Source of the DNA: an uncultured Parasutterella sp.
GTDB taxonomy: Bacteria; Pseudomonadota; Gammaproteobacteria; Burkholderiales; Burkholderiaceae_F
DNA: 15,419 nucleotides
Assembly: GCA_900766055.1 (NCBI GenBank)
Contig: CAAFTZ010000034.1
Span: 1 to 15,419 of the forward strand
Direction of reading: 5' to 3'
Part shown: piece after piece, positions 7,662-14,214 of the stretch
Layout of the letters: every line of letters starts with the position of its first letter
Position numbering within the stretch: the first letter of the stretch is position 1
The notes under the pieces: generated by a model
Database searches by the model: none
What the model was told of the DNA's origin: nothing
The model's input: the letters and a program-made list of their open reading frames with translations, nothing else
Made by a program: the position numbers and the translations under genes

Positions 7662-8804
7662 ATGACCCTGAACCGCAGACAACTCTTCCGTCTGGTCGGC
7701 GCCGGAGCTGCTCTCTCTTCCCTCGGAACAACTGCCGCTGTCGCTGCCCAGCCGAAGTTTGTCGAACCGACTGCCGAAAAACCCATGCTCTTGTGCTTTA
7801 ACGAAAACCCGTTGGGCATGAGCGAAAAAGCTAAAGAAGCTGTCGCAAAAGCCGCTATGTACGGCTCTCGTTATCCCTTTGCACAGGTCATCGCCTTCAA
7901 AAAGGATTTGGCTAAATTCATGAATGTCAAACCGGATGAAGTACTTCTGACGCACGGTTCCGCTGAAGCCATTCGCGCCACCATCGAAGCCGAAGCAACT
8001 AAAAACACGGTTTTAGTTGAGCCAAAACTGACCTACGGCGACGGTGCTGATGTTGCCAAGCGCAACAACATCCCGGTTAAGAACGTCAAGATGGGTCCGA
8101 ACTGGAGCATCGATCTCGCCGCTCTGCGCAAAGTTGCAACCGCTGAAGCAAAGAAACACCGCGTTCTGGTTTACCTCGTCAACCCGAACAACCCGACTTC
8201 CACGATTGCCGACAGCAACGAAATCTTCAACTGGATTAAATCTCAGCCGAAGAACATCTTCTTCATCCTCGACGAAGCCTATGCCGAGTTCGTCAACGAT
8301 CCTTCCTTCAAGTCCTGCAGCGAACTCGTTCGTCAGGGCTTTGACAACCTGGTCGTCCTGAAGACCTTCTCCAAGATCTTCGCGATGGCCGGTATGCGTT
8401 TAGGCTACGCCGTCGGCGCCGTGAACGTCATCAACAAGATTCGTGACCATGTCGCCTACGAAGTCATGATGAACCAGACAACGCTGGCTGCCGCTCTAAG
8501 CGAACTCAATGACAAGGAATTCTTAAAAGAATCCAAAGAAAGCAATGACGAAGCTCGCGAGATCCTCTACAACGCTCTGAAGGAACTCAACATTCCTTAT
8601 CTGCCGAGCCAGACGAACTTCGTTTTCATTGATCTGAAAGCTCCGCTGAAACCCTTCGCAGACAGAATGAAAGCCGAACACATTCTCGTCGGCCGTCCCT
8701 TCCCGCCTGCCGTTCAGTGGTGCCGTATTTCTCTGGGCACACCCGCTGAAATGCGCTATTTCGTTGAAAAACTCAAAGAATTCCGCCAGAAAGGCTGGGT
8801 CTAA
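7662..8804 (+). CDS. Tat-signal PLP-dependent aminotransferase, HisC-like
   Basis: This is a fold-type I class I/II aminotransferase closest in its motifs to histidinol-phosphate aminotransferase (HisC). Visible signatures are NENPLG near residues 47-52, NPNNPT at 174-179, DEAYAEF at 204-210, and SKIFAMAGMRLGY from 237, with Lys238 as the predicted PLP Schiff-base lysine. Arg246 and Arg355 (CRISLGT) sit where the phosphate- and carboxylate-binding arginines are expected. The first 30 residues are not part of a normal HisC. They hold a twin-arginine motif (NRRQLF at 4-9), a hydrophobic small-residue stretch and an AVAA cleavage-like site near 26-29. Export of the folded holoenzyme by Tat is therefore predicted. 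The true substrate is unknown, and no his genes are nearby. It has its own promoter-like region, a strong ribosome-binding site (AGGAG) and its own terminator, so it is probably monocistronic. A cytoplasmic HisC paralogue would be expected elsewhere. Confidence 0.88.
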   Translation: MTLNRRQLFRLVGAGAALSSLGTTAAVAAQPKFVEPTAEKPMLLCFNENPLGMSEKAKEAVAKAAMYGSRYPFAQVIAFKKDLAKFMNVKPDEVLLTHGSAEAIRATIEAEATKNTVLVEPKLTYGDGADVAKRNNIPVKNVKMGPNWSIDLAALRKVATAEAKKHRVLVYLVNPNNPTSTIADSNEIFNWIKSQPKNIFFILDEAYAEFVNDPSFKSCSELVRQGFDNLVVLKTFSKIFAMAGMRLGYAVGAVNVINKIRDHVAYEVMMNQTTLAAALSELNDKEFLKESKESNDEAREILYNALKELNIPYLPSQTNFVFIDLKAPLKPFADRMKAEHILVGRPFPPAVQWCRISLGTPAEMRYFVEKLKEFRQKGWV

Positions 8805-8828
8805 TCGTCTGATTTAGCGACTTAACGC

Positions 8829-8862
8829 AAATCCCGGGCTTCGCAGGAGGCGCGGGATTTTT
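8829..8862 (+). terminator. Rho-independent terminator after the aminotransferase gene
   Basis: AAATCCCG (8829-8836) pairs with CGGGATTT (8853-8860), followed by more Ts. It starts 25 bp after the stop codon of the Tat-signal aminotransferase. Confidence 0.85.
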
Positions 8863-8885
8863 CTTTGCTTAGCGGCAGCGGAGAT

Positions 8886-8918
8886 AAAAAAAAAAACCGC
8901 GGTGAAGGGGATCCGCGG
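8886..8918 (-). terminator. Rho-independent terminator of the TAXI-TRAP operon
   Basis: On the minus strand, CCGCGG (8918-8913) and CCGCGG (8902-8897) form a GC-only stem around a 10-nt loop, followed by eleven Ts (A-run 8886-8896 on plus). It ends the transporter operon and converges with the aminotransferase terminator 24 bp away. Confidence 0.85.
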
Positions 8919-8924
8919 CCAAAT

Positions 8925-8945
8925 ATTCGACGGACAAGGTCGAAT
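8925..8945 (-). other. Second hairpin just after the TRAP permease stop codon
   Basis: ATTCGAC (8925-8931) and GTCGAAT (8939-8945) form a perfect 7-bp stem with a 7-nt loop. It lies between the permease stop codon and the terminator hairpin, and may protect the 3' end of the transporter mRNA. Confidence 0.4.
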
Positions 8946-8960
8946 GAACACTAGGAAATA

Positions 8961-11150
8961 CTATGAAACGGCTAACTCCTCATCAGTTTCGGCCGCTGCA
9001 GCCGTGTTCTTTTTCTTGGCGCCGTAGCGTACTTTCTGAGAGAGGAAAGCAATACCGAAGAGCGCGATACCGACCAGGTAGCCCCACCACCGCTGTTCGT
9101 ACGGAAGAACGTAGCCGGAAATCAGAGCCGGGAACATCAGAACTACGGTAGCAGCAACAAGGATAAGTCTTTCAAGGATATTGACCTTATCGATCAGCCA
9201 GCCCTGGATCGCGGAGGAGACCGCAACCATACCCAAGCCAGTCATTGCAAAGATCATCAGGCTTACCGGCAGAGATTCAATATCGATCAGAAGAATGTCA
9301 GAATTGAAGAGGAAGAACACCGGAATGATAGCTGTACGGATATCGTAGAGGAAGCCCTGGACGCCAACGGAGATCGGGTTCGCCTTTGCAATCGCAGCAC
9401 CTGCGTAAGCTGCCAAGCCGACCGGGGGTGTGTCGTCAGCTAAGATACCGAAGTAAAGGCAGAACAGATGAGCAGCAATCAGCGGAATCGCAATTTCCTG
9501 TCCGTGCAGTGTCAGACCGGTAGCCAACGTAATAATCACAGGCGCTGTCAGAGAAGCCATGATGATGTAGTTAGCTGTTGTCGGAAGGCCCATACCCAAA
9601 AGCAGACTGGCGACGGCAGTAATCAGGATCATCAGGAAGATGTTGCCCATCGAAAGCGCTTCGACAAAGGAAGTGATCTGCTGACCTAAACCTAAAGAAA
9701 CGCAGCCGACGATGATGCCTGCTGAAGCGGTTGCCAGAGCGACACCGGCCATATTGTTGGCACCGGCGGCCATGGAGTTCAGGGTGTTCTTAATGCCGAA
9801 CTTAAAGGCTGCCCAAAGGTCTGCGTCATGGACTTTTGCGATCGCGACCGGCTGCAGAACCATGATGATGGCGAGCACAATAATGGCGCGGAAGACAGAG
9901 AGTTCGGCCGAGTGCATTTCCACTACCAGTTCCCAAATCAGAACGGCAAGCGGAATTAAATAATGGAGACCGTTTTTAAGTTCGACGAAGAACTTCGGCA
10001 GTTCCTTCTTAGGAAGCCCTTTCAGGCCGAGCTTGCAGGCTTCGATGTGGGTAATCCACAGCAAAGCGATGTAAGAAGCGAACGCTGGAATGGCAGCGGC
10101 CTTTGCGACTTCAACATAAGGAACGTTGACGTATTCGGCAATAATGAAGGCCGCCGCACCCATAACCGGAGGTGCTAACTGGCCGTTCACGGAAGAAGCA
10201 ACTTCAATCGCAGCGGCTTTGGTGGCCGGATAACCGAGACGCTTCATCAGCGGAATCGTAAACGTACCGGTAGTCACCACGTTTGCAATGGACGATCCGG
10301 AAACCATGCCGGAAAGCGCGGAGCTCACAACGGCTGCTTTAGCTGCACCGCCGCGATACTGGCCGAGACCGGAAATCGCCAGACGTGTGAAGAAAGCACC
10401 GCCCCCTGCTCTATCAAGCATCGTACCGAACATCACAAAGAGGAACACGACCGTCGCGGATACATGCAGCGGTACGCCGTAAATGCCCTGCGTGTCCATC
10501 GTGATCTGGGAAATAAAGCGAGAAAGTGTTGCGCCCTTAAAGGCAACTACGTCCGGAAGGTACGGACCTAAAAAGACATAGGCTATGAAGGCGCCGCAGA
10601 TGATGGGCAGCGCCGGTCCTAAAACGCGGCGGGTAGCTTCCAGCATCAGGACAATCAAAATCACGCCGAAGATCAGGTCGCGTCCGATCGGCATGCCGGG
10701 ACGCTCGGAAATACCAGCGTAATCAATCACGATATATAAGGCGCCGATAACACCGACGATACCGATCATCCAATCGACGATCGTCACGCGTTTCATTGCC
10801 AGCAGAATTCTGAGGTCCCAGCGGGAGTTAAGCTCTGACTTAAGCGTGGGAAGATTGAGATAAATCAGTGCAAGGGCAAAAGCCAAGTGGAAGGCTTTGA
10901 CATATAAAGAGTCCAACAGCAGCCAGGAGGCGGTAGACATTTGGAAAAAGGCCCAAACCAGCGCAACAATGTACGTCAGTTTGGCGGAGAGCCCGGTCTT
11001 ATCTTCTTTAAGACCTTTATCTCCGAGCTGCTGAACCTGTTTTTTATATTCGCCGATTACGTCTTCGGAGGCACTCTTCTTGGGCTGAGGAATATAGCCC
11101 GGGATGCCTGCCTGTGGCAGCAGCATTTCTGTGTTCGATTTGTCCGTCAT
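8961..11150 (-). CDS. TRAP transporter permease, 4TM/12TM fusion (TAXI type)
   Basis: This inner-membrane subunit of a tripartite ATP-independent periplasmic transporter moves a carboxylate-type solute using an ion gradient. At 729 aa it is a single-chain fusion of the small (DctQ-like, about 4 TM, residues roughly 55-175) and large (DctM-like, about 12 TM) membrane components, as is usual in TAXI systems. Family signatures include SGSSIANVVTTGTF near 284-297, SVNGQLAPPVMGAAAF at 320-335, LLGMGLPTTANY near 517-528, and FGILADDTPPVGLAAYAGAAIAKA at 567-590. Cytosolic tails are hydrophilic (residues 1-52 and about 708-729). The start is supported by AGGAG 7 bp before the ATG on the minus strand. 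It lies 85 bp downstream of the TAXI receptor gene, in the same operon. Confidence 0.95.
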   Translation of the reverse strand: MTDKSNTEMLLPQAGIPGYIPQPKKSASEDVIGEYKKQVQQLGDKGLKEDKTGLSAKLTYIVALVWAFFQMSTASWLLLDSLYVKAFHLAFALALIYLNLPTLKSELNSRWDLRILLAMKRVTIVDWMIGIVGVIGALYIVIDYAGISERPGMPIGRDLIFGVILIVLMLEATRRVLGPALPIICGAFIAYVFLGPYLPDVVAFKGATLSRFISQITMDTQGIYGVPLHVSATVVFLFVMFGTMLDRAGGGAFFTRLAISGLGQYRGGAAKAAVVSSALSGMVSGSSIANVVTTGTFTIPLMKRLGYPATKAAAIEVASSVNGQLAPPVMGAAAFIIAEYVNVPYVEVAKAAAIPAFASYIALLWITHIEACKLGLKGLPKKELPKFFVELKNGLHYLIPLAVLIWELVVEMHSAELSVFRAIIVLAIIMVLQPVAIAKVHDADLWAAFKFGIKNTLNSMAAGANNMAGVALATASAGIIVGCVSLGLGQQITSFVEALSMGNIFLMILITAVASLLLGMGLPTTANYIIMASLTAPVIITLATGLTLHGQEIAIPLIAAHLFCLYFGILADDTPPVGLAAYAGAAIAKANPISVGVQGFLYDIRTAIIPVFFLFNSDILLIDIESLPVSLMIFAMTGLGMVAVSSAIQGWLIDKVNILERLILVAATVVLMFPALISGYVLPYEQRWWGYLVGIALFGIAFLSQKVRYGAKKKNTAAAAETDEELAVS

Positions 11151-11190
11151 GTTGACTCCTTTTACTTCTTAACGAGCCTCTAACGAGGTT

Positions 11191-11220
11191 CGCAAAGACC
11201 CGGAGTCCCGAGTCTTTGCG
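11191..11220 (-). other. Intercistronic stem-loop between TAXI receptor and TRAP permease
   Basis: CGCAAAGAC (11191-11199) pairs perfectly with GTCTTTGCG (11212-11220). The stem extends inward after one mismatch by CGG/CCG around an AGTC loop. No U-run follows, so it is not a standard terminator. It begins 15 bp after the receptor stop codon. Such hairpins commonly stabilise the upstream cistron or attenuate the downstream one, which would fit a need for more periplasmic receptor than permease. Confidence 0.7.
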
Positions 11221-11235
11221 TCATTTAAAGCTGAA

Positions 11236-12213
11236 TTACTTCACGAGACCTGCTTCTTTGTAGTACTTGAGAGCACCCGGATGGATCGGGGCGGTCAGAC
11301 CCTGAAGCATGCTTTCCGGCGTCAGGTTGGCAAGAGCAGGATGCAATTTGCGGAACTGATCGAGGTTGGTCATCACTTCTTTGGTGACGGCATAAACGAC
11401 ATCATCCGGTGTATCGGCAGAGGTCACTAAGGTGGCGAGCATACCGACAGTCTTTACTTTGTCCTTAGCGTTGACAGCGTCGGGATACTGATCCATCGGG
11501 ATTTCCGTCATGCTGTAGTAGGGAGCTTCTTTCAGCAGAGAAGCAACTTCAGCTTCGGAAATCGGAACGATGCGGACTTTGCGTTTGCCGGCAGTTGCTT
11601 CTTTAATGTTGCCGTTCGGATGACCGACGGTGTAGAAGAAGCCGTCAATACGTCCGTCCTGCAGAATTCTGGGAGCGTCGGCGGGTTTCAGTTTTTCGTC
11701 ACGGAAATCTTTCCCCGGAACGATTCCGACGGCGTTGAAGATGTCGGTAGAGTTAATGCGGTTGCCGGAGCCCGGGTCACCAAGGTTAATGGTCTTGCCT
11801 TTCACGTCTTTCACGGACTTGATGTTGGCGTCATCGGCAGCAACGAAAGTCACAGCTTCCGGAGCCAGAGCGAAAACAGCGCGGAGTTTTTTAACGGGTT
11901 TGCCTTCCCAAGCACCTTTGCCGTTGTACGCCATGTACTGTGTATCGGCCTGAGCAATACCGAAGTCCAGATCCTTAGAGTCGATGGCGTTGATATTGAA
12001 CTTCGAACCGCCTGTAGATTCCACAGAAGCACGGACACCGTACTGATCTTTCTTAGCATTTACGATCTTGGCAATAGCGCCGCCTGTCGGGTAGTAAACG
12101 CCGGTGATGCCGCCAGTGCCGATCGTAACGAATTCAGTTTTAGCGAAAGCAGTAGCGCCTGCCATAGCGAAAGAAGCTGCAACTGCAAAGGGGATGATTT
12201 TTTTGACGAACAT
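11236..12213 (-). CDS. TAXI family TRAP transporter solute-binding protein
   Basis: This periplasmic receptor binds the solute and delivers it to the TRAP permease encoded next to it. The 325-aa product starts with a clear Sec signal peptide (MFVKK, hydrophobic stretch, cleavage after AFA at residue 24). The mature protein begins with the TAXI hallmark GTGGITGVYYPTGGAI (about 32-47). Further family blocks are the GIAQAD segment (about 85-90) and GDPGSGNRINSTDIF (about 145-159). GGAGAC precedes the ATG at a normal distance on the minus strand. The substrate cannot be read from the sequence; characterised and presumed TAXI ligands include glutamate and C4-dicarboxylates. It is the first gene of the operon and is divergent from the flavin reductase gene. 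Confidence 0.95.
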   Translation of the reverse strand: MFVKKIIPFAVAASFAMAGATAFAKTEFVTIGTGGITGVYYPTGGAIAKIVNAKKDQYGVRASVESTGGSKFNINAIDSKDLDFGIAQADTQYMAYNGKGAWEGKPVKKLRAVFALAPEAVTFVAADDANIKSVKDVKGKTINLGDPGSGNRINSTDIFNAVGIVPGKDFRDEKLKPADAPRILQDGRIDGFFYTVGHPNGNIKEATAGKRKVRIVPISEAEVASLLKEAPYYSMTEIPMDQYPDAVNAKDKVKTVGMLATLVTSADTPDDVVYAVTKEVMTNLDQFRKLHPALANLTPESMLQGLTAPIHPGALKYYKEAGLVK

Positions 12214-12318
12214 GAAAGTCTCCGTTTGAGATTTATTTGTGTAACCAGTGCGTTTGCTGCTCAGCTTATGGCTTTCATCGCAGCGGACAAGGTCTCGATT
12301 TTTTTACTCGCAAACCCC

Positions 12319-12339
12319 GGAAAAGCGCTTCGCTTTTCC
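12319..12339. promoter_or_regulatory. 9-bp perfect hairpin/dyad in the divergent region
   Basis: GGAAAAGCG (12319-12327) and CGCTTTTCC (12331-12339) flank a 3-nt loop. No T-run follows on either strand. It lies about 105 bp upstream of the TAXI gene, so it could be a 5'-UTR hairpin or an operator. Confidence 0.5.
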
Positions 12340-12372
12340 TGTCACTTTCATAGAAGCAAAAGACGTGCCAAC

Positions 12373-12388
12373 TTTTGTTCAAACAAAA
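12373..12388. promoter_or_regulatory. AT-rich 16-bp dyad
   Basis: TTTTGTT-CA-AACAAAA is a perfect 7+7 inverted repeat around two bases. It resembles the dyad at 5634-5649 in the hrpA/argA gap. Confidence 0.35.
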
Positions 12389-12412
12389 CGGCCTGAGAGT
12401 CAGTGAAATTGA

Positions 12413-12480
12413 ACCAAAAGAGCGCACAAGAAATGATCAAAACTTATTGATGCGCACTCTTTTGGTGCGTCTGCACCAAA
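12413..12480 (+). promoter_or_regulatory. Overlapping, mutually exclusive inverted repeats
   Basis: Arm A (12413-12426, ACCAAAAGAGCGCA) can pair with arm B (12451-12466, TGCGC then two extra bases then TCTTTTGGT). The right part of arm B (TTTGGTGC, 12461-12468) can instead pair perfectly with arm C (GCACCAAA, 12473-12480) around a 4-nt loop. As DNA, the B/C dyad is a good operator candidate. As RNA, the two folds exclude each other. They lie about 90-160 bp upstream of the flavin reductase start. Confidence 0.5.
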
Positions 12481-12535
12481 TTAGGAGTTTTCTACTGTGC
12501 ACGGCCTTTTGTGCAAAGAATTTTCTGCTCGCGAA

Positions 12536-12547
12536 CTTAGAATAGGT
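12536..12547 (+). promoter_or_regulatory. Candidate -10 region of the flavin reductase gene
   Basis: The 12-mer CTTAGAATAGGT contains TAGAAT (5 of 6 to the -10 consensus) and ends 23 bp before the start codon. The same 12-mer recurs at 13167-13178, 24 bp before the next gene's start codon. No good -35 is seen, so an activator may be required. Confidence 0.4.
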
Positions 12548-12570
12548 GCATTGTTTTTGAGGAGCATTGA

Positions 12571-13146
12571 ATGAGTCAAAAAGAATTTGTAAAACCGGTT
12601 GGTTTAGAAACCCCTTATCGCCTCTTTAATTTAGGCGGCACTGCCTTTGTTGAAAGCAAACAAGGCGACGATCTGGATATCATGCCCGCTTCTTGGAACT
12701 GCCCGTTGGATTATGACAAGATGACAGTTGTCATCGACTCGACCCACTATTCCCGTAAGCTCATTGAAGCAAGCGAATACATTTTGCTTGCCGTTCCGGG
12801 AATGGGTATTCAGAAAGAAATTCTTTATTTGGGTTCTGTGAGCAAGAACGACAATCCCAACAAGATTGCCGACAGCGGCCTGAAATTCTTTACGTTGCCT
12901 GACTGCGACTTTCCGCTTCCCGAAGGCTGCTCTGCGTGGGCCGTCGTCAAACTGATCCGCGAGCCCCACAACGAAAAGACTTATGACCTCTTCATGGGCC
13001 AAATTGTTAAAGCTTGGGCTGACTCCCGTGTCTTCTCCAACAACCATTGGCACTTAGAAGAAGGTCCGGATGAACTGCGCTCTATGCACTATGTCGCCGG
13101 CGGTCACTTCTATGCGATCGGCAAACGCGTCGACGTCACGCTCTAA
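12571..13146 (+). CDS. Flavin reductase family protein (FMN-binding)
   Basis: The product is probably a small cytoplasmic FMN-binding protein of the flavin reductase-like split-barrel superfamily. Members reduce free flavin with NAD(P)H or act as FMN-dependent oxidoreductases. At 191 aa it is a typical length. The N-terminal block with MPASWNCPLDYD (about 38-49), VVIDSTHYSRKLIEAS (53-68) and ILLAVPG (71-77) resembles the flavin-binding start of the family. The C-terminal HYVAGGHFYAIGKRV fits the usual end. GAGGAG precedes the ATG. It is divergent from the TAXI operon, followed by a terminator, and next to two other redox genes. The electron acceptor is not deducible. Confidence 0.82.
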   Translation: MSQKEFVKPVGLETPYRLFNLGGTAFVESKQGDDLDIMPASWNCPLDYDKMTVVIDSTHYSRKLIEASEYILLAVPGMGIQKEILYLGSVSKNDNPNKIADSGLKFFTLPDCDFPLPEGCSAWAVVKLIREPHNEKTYDLFMGQIVKAWADSRVFSNNHWHLEEGPDELRSMHYVAGGHFYAIGKRVDVTL

Positions 13147-13166
13147 TTTTTCTAATCACTAAGTTG

Positions 13167-13178
13167 CTTAGAATAGGT
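13167..13178 (+). promoter_or_regulatory. Candidate -10 region of the panE-like gene
   Basis: The sequence CTTAGAATAGGT is identical to 12536-12547. TAGAAT is at 13169-13174, so transcription would start near 13181-13184. That is inside or just past the 5' arm of the terminator hairpin at 13172-13199. No strong -35 is visible. Confidence 0.35.
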
Positions 13179-13202
13179 CCGAACCAACCCGGACCTATTT
13201 TT
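13172..13202 (+). terminator. Rho-independent terminator after the flavin reductase gene
   Basis: AATAGGTCCG (13172-13181) pairs perfectly over 10 bp with CGGACCTATT (13190-13199) around an 8-nt loop. A short T-run follows (13198-13202) and then directly the ATG at 13203. It lies 25 bp after the flavin reductase stop codon. Its T tail touches the start codon of the next gene, and its 3' arm contains the only purine-rich sequence (GGA) that could serve as that gene's ribosome-binding site. Confidence 0.75.
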
Positions 13203-14135
13203 ATGCCAGAAACCACAAAAATCCAATCTGTTGCCATCCTTGGACGCGGAGCCTTGGGCGTGATGTACGGAGACTTTCTCACGCCGCGCATGCTCGGGGG
13301 CTCGGTTTATTTTCTAGCGGACGATAAACGCTGTACACACTATCGTGAGCAGTCCCTCACAGCCAACGGCCGCCCCTGCTCCCTCCTTTTTAAGAGTCCA
13401 AAAGATGTGAAGGAAGCTCCTGACTTGCTGATCGTTGCTCTAAAAGGACCCGCTTTGAAAAACGCGCTGCAAAGCATTAAAGGTTTGATCTCCGAAAATA
13501 CCATCGTCATCTCAGTGATGAACGGCATCTCCAGCGAGGACATCATCGAACAGGAACTCGGAACGCACAGGATCGTTCACTGCGTTGCCCAGCGAATGGA
13601 TGCGCTTTTTCAGAACGGTAAGCTGACTTATAAGAATTTCGGAGAACTCGTGATCGGCCTTAGTCCCGCGCATAAAGACATGCCTGAAGTTCTTGATGCC
13701 GTCGTCGATTTCTTTGACCGAACCGAAATGCCCTACGTCGTAGATGAAAACATCCTGCACCGCATGTGGTGCAAGTGGATGCTCAACGTTGGCGTCAATC
13801 AGACATTGGCCGTCTATAACGATGTTTTTCGTCGGGTGCATCAAGAGGGCGAAGCTAGAGAAACCTTAAAAGCCGCGATGCGTGAGGTGCTTGCCCTTTC
13901 ACAAAAAGAAGGCACGGGACTCACGGAACAAGACTTCCGAGATTATCTCCAGATCATCGACGAATTAAATCCCGACGGAATGCCCTCCATGCGGCAGGAC
14001 AGACTGGCAAAACGCCTGACTGAAGTCGACCTCTTCGCGGGAACGGTCATTCAAAAGGCAGAAAAATACGGATTACCCGTGCCCGTCAATCATCGTTTTT
14101 ACGATGAAATAAAAAGTTTCGAAAACGCCTACTAA
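13203..14135 (+). CDS. Ketopantoate reductase family (ApbA/PanE) protein
   Basis: This is an NAD(P)H-dependent reductase of the 2-dehydropantoate 2-reductase fold; true PanE makes pantoate for coenzyme A. At 310 aa it has the usual length. The N-terminal Rossmann loop is AILGRGALGVMYGD (about 11-24). VALKGPAL (about 78-85) and ISVMNGIS (about 103-110) follow. The C-terminal helical domain has WCKWMLNVGVNQTLAVYN (189-206), with Lys191 at the catalytic lysine position and Asn195 and Asn199 as in PanE. Ser262 and Glu274 (LTEVDLFAG) match the expected Ser and catalytic Glu. Phe209 and Gly259 stand where E. coli PanE has asparagines, so the substrate may differ. I chose the ATG at 13203. A TTG at 13164 would add 13 residues encoded by the terminator hairpin before the Rossmann strand, and is unlikely. 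Confidence 0.87.
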   Translation: MPETTKIQSVAILGRGALGVMYGDFLTPRMLGGSVYFLADDKRCTHYREQSLTANGRPCSLLFKSPKDVKEAPDLLIVALKGPALKNALQSIKGLISENTIVISVMNGISSEDIIEQELGTHRIVHCVAQRMDALFQNGKLTYKNFGELVIGLSPAHKDMPEVLDAVVDFFDRTEMPYVVDENILHRMWCKWMLNVGVNQTLAVYNDVFRRVHQEGEARETLKAAMREVLALSQKEGTGLTEQDFRDYLQIIDELNPDGMPSMRQDRLAKRLTEVDLFAGTVIQKAEKYGLPVPVNHRFYDEIKSFENAY

Positions 14136-14159
14136 GCCGACTCAGTTTGGTGGGTTTTT
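14124..14159 (+). terminator. Possible imperfect terminator after the panE-like gene
   Basis: An imperfect stem with bulges and a G-U pair can form between the last codons of the gene (around 14124-14136) and TTTGGTGGGTTT (14147-14158), followed by TTTTTG. It is weaker than the other terminators in the window. Confidence 0.3.
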
Positions 14160-14214
14160 GTTATAGCTTCCATCGAGGCGCCCTACTATGTCGGCAGTTA
14201 TGGAGTTAACACAA

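Larger units (their letters stand above)
12214..12570. promoter_or_regulatory. 357-bp divergent control region, TAXI operon / flavin reductase
   Basis: No credible gene lies here. The stretch is dense in inverted repeats (12319-12339, 12373-12388, 12413-12466, 12461-12480), and several GTGC-type half-sites lie between 12464 and 12550. The left 100 bp should hold the TAXI operon promoter, but no hexamer pair is convincing. The right end holds the flavin reductase promoter candidate and its GAGGAG ribosome-binding site. Confidence 0.6.

Noticed and set aside
11620..12396. 258-aa plus-strand open frame antisense to the TAXI gene
   Set aside because: It is a shadow of a strongly supported TAXI coding frame. 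It has no recognisable domain, and its composition fits an antisense translation.
12461..12480. NtrC-type enhancer site
   Set aside because: The half-sites are GGTGC...GCACC, the opposite order to the NtrC dyad (GCACC...GGTGC), and no sigma-54 promoter (GG-N10-GC) is evident.
12413..12480. Known riboswitch (FMN or other) ahead of the flavin reductase gene
   Set aside because: No conserved core of the FMN element or another family was recognised, and no expression platform with terminator or masked ribosome-binding site is present.
13164..13202. TTG start that would extend the panE-like protein by 13 residues
   Set aside because: The extra codons are formed by the terminator hairpin, no Shine-Dalgarno precedes the TTG, and the family N-terminus begins just before the Rossmann strand.
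14188..14214. Upstream ATG for mdaB
   Set aside because: It is possible because GAGG precedes it. However, the ATG at 14215 has GGAG at 9 bp and gives the MSN start that aligns with E. coli MdaB.
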